NCBI GenBank assembly: GCA_036743055.1
Contig: DAINQE010000046.1
Span: 1-19,599 of the forward strand
Source of the DNA: Sabulitectum sp036743055
Lineage (GTDB): Bacteria; Fermentibacterota; Fermentibacteria; Fermentibacterales; JCC-6
DNA length: 19,599 nt
Reading direction: 5' to 3'
Shown here: positions 12,397 through 19,599 of the stretch, in pieces
Numbering within the stretch: position 1 is the stretch's first letter
Layout of the letters: every line of letters starts with the position of its first letter
The notes under the pieces: generated by a model
What the model was told of the DNA's origin: nothing
Database searches by the model: none
What the model saw: the letters and a program-made list of their open reading frames with translations, nothing else
Translations under genes and position numbers: made by a program

Positions 12397-14724
12397 TCAG
12401 TTCATCCTCCGGGTTCCGTATACCTGCCCCAGGGAAATGCCTCCGTCGTTGGGAGGCACCAGCCGGTGGCAGTACACTTCCATTCCCCTCTCCGTCAGAC
12501 CTGAAGTAAGTCCGGCGGTAAGGTACCTGTTCATCATTACACCTCCGGAAAGGACCACCGGCAGCGCTCCCCTGGTATCCCGGGCGAAAACGGCCATTCC
12601 CAGGGCAGCCTCCGTAATGGCACGGTGGAAACGGGCAGCCCAGAAGGGCATATCCTCCTTCCCGGGCCTTTCCCCGTGTAGTGCGTGGAACAGGGGGGCG
12701 GTATCCACCGTAAAAAGACCTTCTTTCACTTCCATCTCCATGTCCGCCGGCATGATACCGCCGCCGCGGGCTTTCCATGCCTCGGCCTCGAGCAGTATGG
12801 CGGCCTGACCCTCATAGGTGATCAGGGGAGGGCTCGTTCTCAGACCAGCTGAAAAGGCGTCGAAAACCCTTCCCACCGAATGGGTGGTGAATGTGTTCAG
12901 CCCCTTTTCCCACTGGATCCTCCAGATCTCAAGCTCGTTCTCTTCAACGCCCAGCCGACCAGCCCAATCTTCATCTACCTCAAGACCCGCGCTCCAGAAC
13001 CTTGCGATCAGCTGCAGGGCCGGTCTGATCACAGCGGCGTCTCCTCCAATTAATTCCGAGGGTGCAAAGGTGCCCAGTCGTTCCCAGCGGCCGCCCTCTA
13101 CATGCAAAAGCTCGCCCCCCCATATGGTTCCGTCGGTTCCCAGGCCGGTACCATCGAAGACTATGGCGATGGCCTCCTCCAGACGGTGTTCGCACATCAC
13201 CGACAGCGCGTGGGCGTGGTGATGCTGGATCTCCACAACAGGAACCTCCAGCTCACCGGCCAGCCTTCTGCCCAGCCTCGTGGACTGCATGTCCGGGTGC
13301 AGGTCCACGGCAATGAGCTCGGGCATCCTGCCGAAGTACTCCGGGAACTTCCGCGCCACCAGTTCAAGGCCGTCCAGCGCCTCCGGGGTCTCCAGGTCTC
13401 CGATGTGGGGCGAGAGAACGGCTTCGTCTCCGAACCCCAGACATATGGTATTCTTGAGCCCGGCCCCCATTCCCAGCACCGTTCTCTCCAGGGGGCCGCC
13501 CATGGGAATGCTTTCCGGGGCGTATCCCCTGGCCCGCCTCCAAAGCTGCACTTCGGCGCCGTTCACCACCGCCAGGGAGTCGTCGTTCCTGAGATTGATC
13601 CCCCTGTTGTGGCACAGGAAGAAATCGGCTATTCCTGAGAGCCTCGAGAAGGCCTCTTCGTTCTCAATGCAGATGGGCTCCCCTCCCCGGTTGCCGCTGG
13701 TCATCAGCAGGAAGTCGAAGGGTGGGATGGTGTCGTCGCCGGTGGGGTTCGCCAGGAGGGCGTGGAGAGGGGTGGTGGGAAGCATCACGCCGAGATTTCC
13801 CAGCCCGGGGGCAAGCAGGTCGACTGGAAGGCTGGTCCCGGCCCTTGTACGAAGCACCACGATTGGAGCCTGGGAGGAGGTGAGGAGTTCCCTCTCCTCC
13901 TTTGATACCATGCACTCCCTCCCTATGGCCTCAATGCTCCTGCCCATTACCGCGAAGGGCTTGTGGGGACGATGCTTGGCCCGTCTGAGCCTTTCCAGGG
14001 CGATGCGGTTAAAGGCATCCGCTGCAAGCAGGTAGCCGCCGAGTCCTTTTACGGCGACTATGTGACCCGCCTTAATGGCTTTCCTTGCCTCCGCCAGGGG
14101 ATCCTCCACCTGTATTCCCTCGCCGTTGGAACCGGCCCAGAAAAGGCCGGGACCGCAGTCGGGGCAGGCTATGCTCTCCGCATGAAAGCGCCTGTTCGAT
14201 GGATCGGTGTACTCCCCAAGACAGGTTCCGCAGAGCGGAAAGCCCTTCAGCGCGGTTCTCTCCCTGTCGTAGGGCATGGCCTCCACAACGGTGTAGCGAG
14301 GGCCGCAGTTCGTGCAGGTGGTGAAGGGATACCGGTAGAACCGGGAATGGCTGTGGAACACCTCCTTCATGCAGTCGGTGCACACCGCCAGGTCAGCCGG
14401 TATGGAAACCCGCATGACGCCTTCGGAGGAGCTGTCCAGTATCCGGAACCCCTCCGCTGAGTGGCTCCTGGGGATCGGTACCCGGCTGACTATTCGAAGC
14501 TCGTCCAGCCTGGCCTTTGGAGGCAGTTCCCCTTTCAGATCGCTAATGAATCCGTCCACTGCAGCGGCGGGGCCGTCAAGGACGATCCTCACGGTGCCGG
14601 ACTGATTCCGGACCCACCCTGCAAGCCCGGCCTTCGATACCGCCCTGGCAATGGACGGCCTGAAGCCTACTCCCTGGAGAATGCCCTTCAGATCCGCCGT
14701 GAGACGAACGAAATCATCCGTCAG
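12397..14724 (-). CDS. hypF: Carbamoyltransferase HypF, probable CTG start
   Basis: Makes the thiocarboxamide precursor of the cyanide ligands from carbamoyl phosphate and ATP. Domains in order: acylphosphatase (1 to about 95) with G-x-L-Q-G-V-G-F-R (R22) and W-V-R-N (N40). Two zinc fingers follow with CxxC pairs at about 115, 137, 165 and 187. Next is a YrdC-like domain (about 210-395, KGLGGYLLAADA near 226). The C-terminal Kae1-like domain has HHHAH near 501 and LSGGVMMNR near the end. The first ATG/GTG-type codon in frame (14592) would delete most of the acylphosphatase domain. Reading upstream restores it in full. The only well-placed initiator is CTG at 14724: AAGGAG lies eight bases upstream and the codon overlaps the receiver stop as C-TGA. 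That gives 775 residues, the normal length. Confidence 0.93.
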   Translation of the reverse strand: MTDDFVRLTADLKGILQGVGFRPSIARAVSKAGLAGWVRNQSGTVRIVLDGPAAAVDGFISDLKGELPPKARLDELRIVSRVPIPRSHSAEGFRILDSSSEGVMRVSIPADLAVCTDCMKEVFHSHSRFYRYPFTTCTNCGPRYTVVEAMPYDRERTALKGFPLCGTCLGEYTDPSNRRFHAESIACPDCGPGLFWAGSNGEGIQVEDPLAEARKAIKAGHIVAVKGLGGYLLAADAFNRIALERLRRAKHRPHKPFAVMGRSIEAIGRECMVSKEERELLTSSQAPIVVLRTRAGTSLPVDLLAPGLGNLGVMLPTTPLHALLANPTGDDTIPPFDFLLMTSGNRGGEPICIENEEAFSRLSGIADFFLCHNRGINLRNDDSLAVVNGAEVQLWRRARGYAPESIPMGGPLERTVLGMGAGLKNTICLGFGDEAVLSPHIGDLETPEALDGLELVARKFPEYFGRMPELIAVDLHPDMQSTRLGRRLAGELEVPVVEIQHHHAHALSVMCEHRLEEAIAIVFDGTGLGTDGTIWGGELLHVEGGRWERLGTFAPSELIGGDAAVIRPALQLIARFWSAGLEVDEDWAGRLGVEENELEIWRIQWEKGLNTFTTHSVGRVFDAFSAGLRTSPPLITYEGQAAILLEAEAWKARGGGIMPADMEMEVKEGLFTVDTAPLFHALHGERPGKEDMPFWAARFHRAITEAALGMAVFARDTRGALPVVLSGGVMMNRYLTAGLTSGLTERGMEVYCHRLVPPNDGGISLGQVYGTRRMN

Positions 14725-15098
14725 AGGCCAAGCTCCTTTTTCAGGGTCCTTTCCAGTACATCTCGCTTGATCGGCTTCTGGAAGACCCCTGTAAAGGACA
14801 GATCGGAATAACTGGCATTGGCCCTCAGGGCGTCCCCTACGGAACTGAGCAAATAGACCGGAACGGTGCAGCCGGCCAGTTTCAGGTCCCTGGCAAGCCC
14901 AGACCCGGAATCAACTTCCTCCATCATCATGTCGGCTATCACCAGATCCGGGGACTCCGACTTGAACTTCTTCAGGCCCTCCTCGGCGCTGGAGGCGCAC
15001 AGGGCCGTGCAGCCAAGGTTCTCCAGAAGAATCTGGAGGGACTCCAGAACATCCGGATCGTCATCCACGCAGAGTACTACGTGTTTTCCGTCTTTCAT
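14721..15098 (-). CDS. Single-domain CheY-like response regulator
   Basis: A 125-residue stand-alone receiver domain. The acidic triad D12-D13-D14 lies after the first strand and the phospho-acceptor is D56 in V-I-A-D-M. A Ser (S85 or S86) sits at the conserved Thr/Ser position and K108 lies in Q-K-P. No output domain follows, so it must act by protein contact, as CheY or Spo0F do. It lies inside the hydrogenase operon: its ATG overlaps the endopeptidase stop (ATGA) and its stop overlaps the hypF start, so it is made in step with the maturation proteins. No histidine kinase is in the window. A residue insertion after D56 (EEVDSG) lengthens the beta3-alpha3 loop slightly. A role in sensing or timing hydrogenase maturation is inference. 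Confidence 0.92.
   Translation of the reverse strand: MKDGKHVVLCVDDDPDVLESLQILLENLGCTALCASSAEEGLKKFKSESPDLVIADMMMEEVDSGSGLARDLKLAGCTVPVYLLSSVGDALRANASYSDLSFTGVFQKPIKRDVLERTLKKELGL
14722..14738 (-). promoter_or_regulatory. RBS and CTG start region of hypF
   Basis: On the minus strand AAGGAG (14738-14733) is followed by eight bases and CTG (14724-14722). The last two bases of CTG are also the first two of the receiver TGA stop (CTGA, the same geometry as the ATGA overlaps elsewhere in this operon). No ATG, GTG or TTG occurs in the hypF frame over the preceding roughly 50 bases or the following 43 codons. Confidence 0.65.
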
Positions 15099-15598
15099 CG
15101 CAACTCCTCGCTTTCAGCTCCGAACCTTTCGGCAAGTCCGGAAAGATCATCATCTTGTATGGCCTTCCCAACCGATTCAAGGGCGGCTTCCAGGTTCTTC
15201 CTGGCCCCGGGGGACAACCCCTCGCCGAACCGGTTGAACTCGTATCCCCTTATCCCCAGCATGAATGCCTCGGCCCTGCTGGACATCAGATCCCCGGCCA
15301 GGGCCATCAGTGCCTCCGCGCTTATGCTGTGGGAAGAAAAACTCATATGGGCCTTAGGCACGACTCTTCGGAAGCGGAAGGGCTCCCGGCAGGAAAGGTC
15401 CGCGTCGGCGAACACCACCGCCTCATGCATGGCTATCTCGGCCGAGTCCTCCACCGAGAGCTGGTAGTTGGAGTCGACGGTAACGCCATCGAGCCCGAGC
15501 TTCTCGATACCCTCGGCAAAGGCCGGCCCCAGGCCGTCATCAAGACGGCCCGGGTTTCCGTACCCGAATACCAGGATCCTCTTCCCGTCACCTTTCAT
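15095..15598 (-). CDS. hoxW: Hydrogenase maturation endopeptidase (HoxW-type)
   Basis: A 167-residue member of the HycI/HyaD/HoxW peptidase family, which removes the C-terminal extension of the large subunit after nickel insertion. It has the N-terminal G-Y-G-N-P-G-R-L-D-D-G-L-G-P (12-25). A VEDS segment (about 49-52) and VVFADAD (61-67) carry the second metal-ligand acid, and SSHSIS (88-93) carries the metal-binding His. The NPGRLDDG form and the YQLSVED segment fit endopeptidases paired with bidirectional (group 3) hydrogenases. It starts 14 bases after the hoxH stop with a poor ribosome-binding site and overlaps the receiver start by four bases. Its neighbour hoxH has the extension it would cut. 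Confidence 0.92.
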   Translation of the reverse strand: MKGDGKRILVFGYGNPGRLDDGLGPAFAEGIEKLGLDGVTVDSNYQLSVEDSAEIAMHEAVVFADADLSCREPFRFRRVVPKAHMSFSSHSISAEALMALAGDLMSSRAEAFMLGIRGYEFNRFGEGLSPGARKNLEAALESVGKAIQDDDLSGLAERFGAESEELR

Positions 15599-15612
15599 GG
15601 CATCACATCAGG

Positions 15613-17043
15613 TCAGGTGGACCTTGTGGCCAGTGTTTCACCGGTATGGTCAACGACGCTCACCGTAAGGGGCATTTTGCCCAGTGCGTGGGTGGCGCAG
15701 GAGAGGCAGGGATCGTAGGCCCTGATGGCCACCTCCACATGGTTCAGGAGACCCTCGGTGATCTCGGTTCCGGAGAGGTACTTCTTCGCCACGCCCTCCA
15801 CCGCAAGATTCATGGGCACGTTGTTGCTCGTGGTGGAAACGATCAGGTTGCACATGGTCACCTGGTCGTTCTCGTTGACCCTGTAGTGATGGAACAGGGT
15901 TCCCCTGGGGGCTTCGATGAGACCCACTCCCTCCGGGCGCCTCTCTCCCTTCACCACAAGGTCCTCGCCCTGGAGATCGTCGTCGTTGAGAAGGTCCCTT
16001 ATCTTCTCCGCGGAGTGGAGCACCTCTATCATCCTGGCCCAGTGGTAGGCCATGGAGATGTTGTTGGGCTTACCGGAGGTAACCGCCATGAACTCTTTCC
16101 TTGCGGCTTCGGCTTCAGGGGTGTCGATGAAGTCTGCGGTGTTGACCCTGGCCAGCGGACCTACCCTGTACCATCCCTTTTCCGTTCCCAGCTCCTTCAG
16201 GAAGGGGAACTTCATGTATGACCAGTCCCTGACCTCCTCGGCGATGATATGGTGGTAGTTCTGGTAATCGAAGTGGTCCACGACCTTGTTGCCCTCGGAA
16301 TCGATCATCCTGATGCCGCCGTGGTACAGGTCCATGGCGCCGTCGTCCCTTATCAGGGAGAGGTGGTTCGAGTCAAAGGATCCGAAGTCGGAGAGGTTCT
16401 CCAGGTGATCCACAGTGTAGTCCTTGGCGATCTTCAGAGCACCCCGTGACCACTCTATCTGCTGGTCGATGTCCTTCAGCAGGGAATCCCTCTCGGCGAT
16501 GGTGAGGTTCTTGTTGATGCCGCCGGGGATCGCGCCCGTTCCGTGAATTTTCTTGCCGGCGGTTACCTTGATAATCTCCTGGCCGTACTTGCGCATCATA
16601 ACGCCCTGCACCGCCAGTTCGGGGTACTTCTTTATAACGCCGATCACGTTCCTCACCGCCGGATCGGCGTCGAACCCGAAGAGGAGGTCCGGGGACACCA
16701 GGTGGAAGAAGTGAAGGGCGTGTGACTGGTATGTCTGACCGTAGTGCATCAGCCGGCGCATCTTCTCCGCTGTGGGGGTCAGCCTGTCGGCGCCCACGAT
16801 GACGTCCATGGCCTTCGCCGCCGCCAGATGGTGGGAAACCGGGCATATGCCGCAGAGGCGCTGCACGGTGACCGGAACCTCCCAGTAGGGACGGCCCTGT
16901 ATGAAACGCTCGAAACCACGGAACTCGACTATGTGCAGCCGGGCCTGTGTTACCTGCCCCGCCTCATCCAGATGTATGGTGACCTTTCCGTGTCCCTCGA
17001 CCCTGGTCACCGGCTCTATAACAACCTTGTTAATTACTCCCAA
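15613..17043 (-). CDS. hoxH: [NiFe] hydrogenase large subunit (HoxH-like, group 3)
   Basis: A 476-residue catalytic large subunit. The N-terminal L1 motif R-L-C-G-I-C-P-V-S-H-H (62-72) supplies nickel ligands C64 and C67. The C-terminal L2 motif D-P-C-L-S-C-A-T-H (444-452) supplies C446 and C449. The SHHLA continuation of L1 and the gene neighbours point to the NAD-linked group 3d enzymes, which interconvert H2 and protons with NAD(H) in the cytoplasm. A 24-residue extension after H452 is the part expected to be cut by the adjacent endopeptidase. It starts at TTG 17043 with AAAGGAGG six bases upstream; there is no nearby ATG. It lies 20 bases after hoxY. All four metal ligands are present, so an active enzyme is expected. 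Confidence 0.96.
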   Translation of the reverse strand: MGVINKVVIEPVTRVEGHGKVTIHLDEAGQVTQARLHIVEFRGFERFIQGRPYWEVPVTVQRLCGICPVSHHLAAAKAMDVIVGADRLTPTAEKMRRLMHYGQTYQSHALHFFHLVSPDLLFGFDADPAVRNVIGVIKKYPELAVQGVMMRKYGQEIIKVTAGKKIHGTGAIPGGINKNLTIAERDSLLKDIDQQIEWSRGALKIAKDYTVDHLENLSDFGSFDSNHLSLIRDDGAMDLYHGGIRMIDSEGNKVVDHFDYQNYHHIIAEEVRDWSYMKFPFLKELGTEKGWYRVGPLARVNTADFIDTPEAEAARKEFMAVTSGKPNNISMAYHWARMIEVLHSAEKIRDLLNDDDLQGEDLVVKGERRPEGVGLIEAPRGTLFHHYRVNENDQVTMCNLIVSTTSNNVPMNLAVEGVAKKYLSGTEITEGLLNHVEVAIRAYDPCLSCATHALGKMPLTVSVVDHTGETLATRST

Positions 17044-17057
17044 GGTGATCCTCCTTT
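17041..17057 (-). promoter_or_regulatory. RBS and TTG start of hoxH
   Basis: AAAGGAGG (17057-17050 on the minus strand) is followed by six bases and TTG (17043-17041), which decides the start. The near-perfect ribosome-binding site may offset the weaker TTG codon and set hoxH output relative to hoxY. Confidence 0.75.
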
Positions 17058-17063
17058 ACAGCG

Positions 17064-17609
17064 TCAGTCATACTTGATGACTTCATAGGGAAGGTCCATC
17101 GGCTTGTTCTCGAGCAGTGCCACCAGCGCCTGCCACAGTATCTCCGCATTGGGGGGGCAGCCCGGCAGATGGTAGTCCATCTTCACCACTTCGTGGCACG
17201 GATAGACCCTGTCCAGGATCAGCGGAAGGTTCTCGTCCCCTGGGATGCTCCCGGAGGGATTGTAAACCGTGGGACCGTTCAGGTATGCCTCATCAAGGCA
17301 TTCCTTCAGGGGAAGTGTGTTTCGCATGGCGGGAATGCCGCCCATTATTGCGCATTCCCCCACGGATATCAGTATGTCGCAGTTCTCCCGGAAGTACTGA
17401 AGGTTGTGAACGTTCTCCTCGTTGCAGCAGCCGCCTTCGATGAGGCCCACCGCGCAGCGTCCCGAGAACTTCTTTATGTCGTCCACCGGGGACTTGTCGA
17501 AGTCCACCAGATCAACGAGCTTGAGGATGCGGTCATCTATGTCAAGCAGCGACATGTGACAGCCAAAGCACCCTGCCAGTGACGCGGTAGCTATTTTGGG
17601 TTTTGCCAT
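17064..17609 (-). CDS. hoxY: [NiFe] hydrogenase small subunit (HoxY-like)
   Basis: A 181-residue short small subunit typical of the HoxY/MvhG type. It carries only the proximal [4Fe-4S] cluster: C14-x2-C17 (AGCFGCHMS), C86 in G-E-C-A-I-M-G-G, and C151 in L-P-G-C-P-P. There is no twin-arginine signal and no medial or distal cluster region, so the enzyme is cytoplasmic and passes electrons straight to the diaphorase. Other cysteines (C52, C61, C62, C77, C104, C138) are not part of the standard cluster set; the EGGCCNEEN pair at 61-62 is a family feature. The start is an ATG with GAGG upstream. It lies between hoxU (15 bases) and hoxH (20 bases). Confidence 0.95.
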   Translation of the reverse strand: MAKPKIATASLAGCFGCHMSLLDIDDRILKLVDLVDFDKSPVDDIKKFSGRCAVGLIEGGCCNEENVHNLQYFRENCDILISVGECAIMGGIPAMRNTLPLKECLDEAYLNGPTVYNPSGSIPGDENLPLILDRVYPCHEVVKMDYHLPGCPPNAEILWQALVALLENKPMDLPYEVIKYD

Positions 17610-17624
17610 ATCGTTACCTCGACC

Positions 17625-18344
17625 TTACCTGTTTGATTCAGCCCTGCGGGCCTCTATGTCCGAGCCGATGGGCTGCTTGTCGTACTTGCGCTGCCCGATG
17701 GGCACGGAATACCCCTCGCGCTTCCTGAGGATGGCGCCCACGGGGCAGTTCTCTATGGCCTTGTCGGTTACCGACACGTCGGTGGCGGACAGATCGGTGT
17801 CCGAATTGAAGGCAACCTTCTTGTGAAGCCCCCTTCCAACGAACTGGAACACGTTCTTGCCGTCCAGCTCCTTGGAGGACCTCACGCACCTGCCGCAGAG
17901 TATGCACCGGTTGTGGTCGATGTAGATGTCGGGGTGACTGGCGTCCACATCATGCTCGTTGAACATGTAGGGATACTTGGGAGCGAGCATGCCCAGCCTG
18001 TATCCCAGCGCCTGCAGTTCACAGTTGCCGCTCTTCTCGCAGAACGGGCAGTAGTGGTTGCCCTCCACGAAGAGCATCTCGATGATGTTCACCCTCACCT
18101 GGCGAAGCTGCTCGGTGTCGTTCTCCACTATCATCCCCGGCGCCACGGGCTGTGTGCACGCCGCCTGGGGTCTGTCGTTCACCAGAACGGTGCACACCCT
18201 GCAGCTGCCGAAGGGGCTCAGGTCATTGTGGGCGCAGAGCCGGGGGATGTAGATACCCGCCGCATCCGCTGCCTGCATGATGGTCTGACCCGGGGTTGCC
18301 TCTACCTCAACGCCGTCGATGGTGAACCTGATCTTGTCACTCAT
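17625..18344 (-). CDS. hoxU: Hydrogenase diaphorase iron-sulfur subunit (HoxU-like)
   Basis: A 239-residue NuoG-N-terminal-like protein that wires HoxF to HoxY. The N-terminal plant-type [2Fe-2S] ferredoxin domain has C37, C48, C51 and C63. A His-Cys [4Fe-4S] motif follows: H97-x-C99-x2-C102-x5-C108. A further [4Fe-4S] site is C147-x2-C150-x2-C153 plus the Cys in N-C-P-V-G-A-I near 207. The length matches HoxU rather than full NuoG or HydA-type subunits, which supports NAD-linked hydrogenase over complex I. The ATG at 18344 is chosen: AAGGGG lies six bases upstream, while the TTG two codons earlier is badly spaced. It starts 13 bases after the hoxF stop. Confidence 0.93.
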   Translation of the reverse strand: MSDKIRFTIDGVEVEATPGQTIMQAADAAGIYIPRLCAHNDLSPFGSCRVCTVLVNDRPQAACTQPVAPGMIVENDTEQLRQVRVNIIEMLFVEGNHYCPFCEKSGNCELQALGYRLGMLAPKYPYMFNEHDVDASHPDIYIDHNRCILCGRCVRSSKELDGKNVFQFVGRGLHKKVAFNSDTDLSATDVSVTDKAIENCPVGAILRKREGYSVPIGQRKYDKQPIGSDIEARRAESNR

Positions 18345-18357
18345 GTTCAACCCCTTC

Positions 18358-19599
18358 TCAGTCTGTGTAGATCACGGACTTGCGTCCCTGAAGTTCTTCA
18401 CCGGCGGCCAGCGCCTTGTGAATGTCAAAGGTGGGCTGCATGCCGTCTATGTTCTTTCTGACCAGCTTCTCGTACTCGCCCCGGAAGTTCTTCAGGGAGG
18501 AGAGTATGGGGTTCGGGGAGGTCTGCCCCAGACCGCACCTGCTTGCGAAGGCCACCGTTTCGCCCAGCTGCTTCAGGTAGTCAAGGTCCTCGGGGGTTCC
18601 CTCGCCCCTCATGATGACCTCCAGACGCTCCTTGAGCAGTTCGTTGCCGGCCCTGCACGGGGTGCAGTAACCGCAGCTCTCCTCGCAGAAGAACTCCATG
18701 AACTCGTGGGCGATCATCAGGGGGCTGCGCTCCTCGCTGAAGATCATCACGGAACCGCCGGTGGCGATGTCATCGTAGCATATGGTCCTGCAGAAGTCGT
18801 CGCTGCCTATCAGCTGACCGGAGGGGCCTCCGATCTGAACGGCGTAGGGATTCTCCGCCCCTGCCTTCTCCAGCATGTCGCATACCTTAATGCCGAAGGG
18901 CAGTTCGTAGACCCCGGGCCTGGTGCAGTCGCCGGATATGCTCAGCAGCTTGGTTCCCGTGGAGCCCCTGGAACCCATCTCGGCGAACCATCCCGCTCCC
19001 TTGTCGATGATCTGGGAGACGCAGCAGAAGGTCTCCACGTTGTTCACCGAAGTGGGAAGGGCGAGGTAGCCTTTCTGGGCAGGGAACGGCGGCCTGTTCT
19101 TCGGATCGCCCCTGAGCCCCTCGCAGGAGCTTATAAGAGCGGTCTCCTCGCCGCAGACATACGCTCCGGCGCCCATCTGGATCCTTATGTCGAAGCAGAA
19201 GTTTTCCCTGCCCAGGATGCAGTTGCCAAGCAGGTTCTTCCTTCTGCGTTCCGCCAGCACGCTCTCGAGGAAGGGACGCAGGTAGGCGTATTCCCCCCGG
19301 AGGTATACCACGCCGGTACCGGCTCCTATGGCGTAGCCGGCGATGGTCATTCCCTCGAACATCATGTCCGGTCTCTCGGTGAGGATCACCCTGTCCTTGA
19401 ATGTTCCGGGCTCACCTTCGTCCGCGTTGCAGATAACCACCTTCTCGTCGCCGGGGGCGGCCCTTGTGAACTCCCACTTCATACCGGTGGGGAAGCCGGC
19501 TCCGCCCCTGCCTCGAAGACGGGCTGTCTTAACGTCCTTTATGACCTCCACCGGGGACATGGAAAGGGCCTTGTGAAGGGCCTTGCCCTGCTCCAGTTC
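18358..19599 (-). CDS. hoxF: NAD(H)/FMN-binding diaphorase subunit (HoxF/NuoF-like), 5' end missing
   Basis: The coding frame runs without interruption to the right edge, giving 413 C-terminal residues. The N-terminus (and any fused NuoE-like domain) lies outside. Near the start of the fragment is R-G-R-G-G-A-G-F-P-T-G (29-39), the NADH/FMN site. I-C-N-A-D-E-G-E-P-G-T-F-K-D-R and G-A-G-A-Y-V-C-G-E-E-T-A-L follow. About 105 residues before the end is E-S-C-G-Y-C-T-P-C-R-A-G, with the fourth ligand of the [4Fe-4S] cluster in the later R-C-G-L-G-Q-T-S segment. These are all NuoF/HoxF hallmarks: hydride transfer between NAD(H) and FMN. The C-terminal 35 residues carry no extra ferredoxin domain. 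An internal ATG at 19560 is not the real start, because conserved sequence precedes it. Confidence 0.93.
   Translation of the reverse strand, partial: ELEQGKALHKALSMSPVEVIKDVKTARLRGRGGAGFPTGMKWEFTRAAPGDEKVVICNADEGEPGTFKDRVILTERPDMMFEGMTIAGYAIGAGTGVVYLRGEYAYLRPFLESVLAERRRKNLLGNCILGRENFCFDIRIQMGAGAYVCGEETALISSCEGLRGDPKNRPPFPAQKGYLALPTSVNNVETFCCVSQIIDKGAGWFAEMGSRGSTGTKLLSISGDCTRPGVYELPFGIKVCDMLEKAGAENPYAVQIGGPSGQLIGSDDFCRTICYDDIATGGSVMIFSEERSPLMIAHEFMEFFCEESCGYCTPCRAGNELLKERLEVIMRGEGTPEDLDYLKQLGETVAFASRCGLGQTSPNPILSSLKNFRGEYEKLVRKNIDGMQPTFDIHKALAAGEELQGRKSVIYTD

Noticed and set aside
13102..14035. Long plus-strand frames opposite hypF.
   Set aside because: hypF is conserved along its whole length on the minus strand; these frames show no family signature or ribosome-binding sites.
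15613..18360. Possibility that hoxF/hoxU belong to respiratory complex I rather than a hydrogenase.
   Set aside because: The short NuoG-like subunit is followed directly by HoxY and HoxH with full NiFe ligands, and no other nuo subunits are present.
1..19599. CRISPR arrays, tRNA/rRNA genes, insertion sequences, phage or defence-gene clusters.
   Set aside because: No regular direct-repeat array, RNA-gene signature, transposase or integrase was visible on either strand; the DUF4143 ATPase alone is not enough to call a defence system.

Overview
This is a GC-rich bacterial chromosomal window (roughly 60% by eye) with dense coding, short intergenic gaps, many ATGA-type gene overlaps, frequent AGG arginine codons and several non-ATG starts (GTG, TTG, probably one CTG). 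I see no RNA genes, insertion sequences, CRISPR arrays or phage genes. The NAD-linked [NiFe] hydrogenase suggests an anaerobic or facultative hydrogen-metabolising bacterium. The genes do not fix the phylum. An uncultured FCB-like candidate lineage would fit, but that is a weak inference.

Left part (1-5358): the start of a GT-C-like membrane protein runs off the left edge on the minus strand. It is divergent from a half-size UPF0016 (GDT1/MneA-type) cation exporter and an MFS transporter. A Ser/Lys-rich tail-anchored hypothetical follows and ends stop-codon-to-stop-codon against a minus-strand DUF4143 AAA ATPase. That ATPase has a 17-bp palindrome between its strong ribosome-binding site and a TTGACA element. 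A small uracil/hypoxanthine-DNA-glycosylase-like gene is divergent from corA.

Middle part (5349-9986): an EamA exporter overlaps the end of corA. Next comes a translationally coupled pair, an HxxxDG acyltransferase and a zinc-ribbon six-helix membrane protein (DUF6320-like). Then follow a small minus-strand membrane protein, an AT-rich intergenic region, a universal stress protein and TspO.

Right part (10041-19599): one long minus-strand operon, transcribed right to left as hoxF (cut by the right edge), hoxU, hoxY, hoxH, maturation endopeptidase, a single-domain CheY-like receiver, hypF, hypC, hypD, hypE. HoxF and HoxU form the NADH-side diaphorase, and HoxY and HoxH form the hydrogenase. 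HypF, HypE, HypC and HypD build the Fe(CN)2CO group, and the endopeptidase trims HoxH. The nickel-insertion genes hypA and hypB are not in the window, and hoxE, if present, lies beyond the right edge. The receiver has no kinase here and is the least expected member of the operon.

Most of the window is recognisable housekeeping or energy metabolism. The best candidates for something undescribed are the receiver inside the hydrogenase operon, the acyltransferase/DUF6320 pair, the repeat-bearing tail-anchored protein, and the probable CTG start of hypF.
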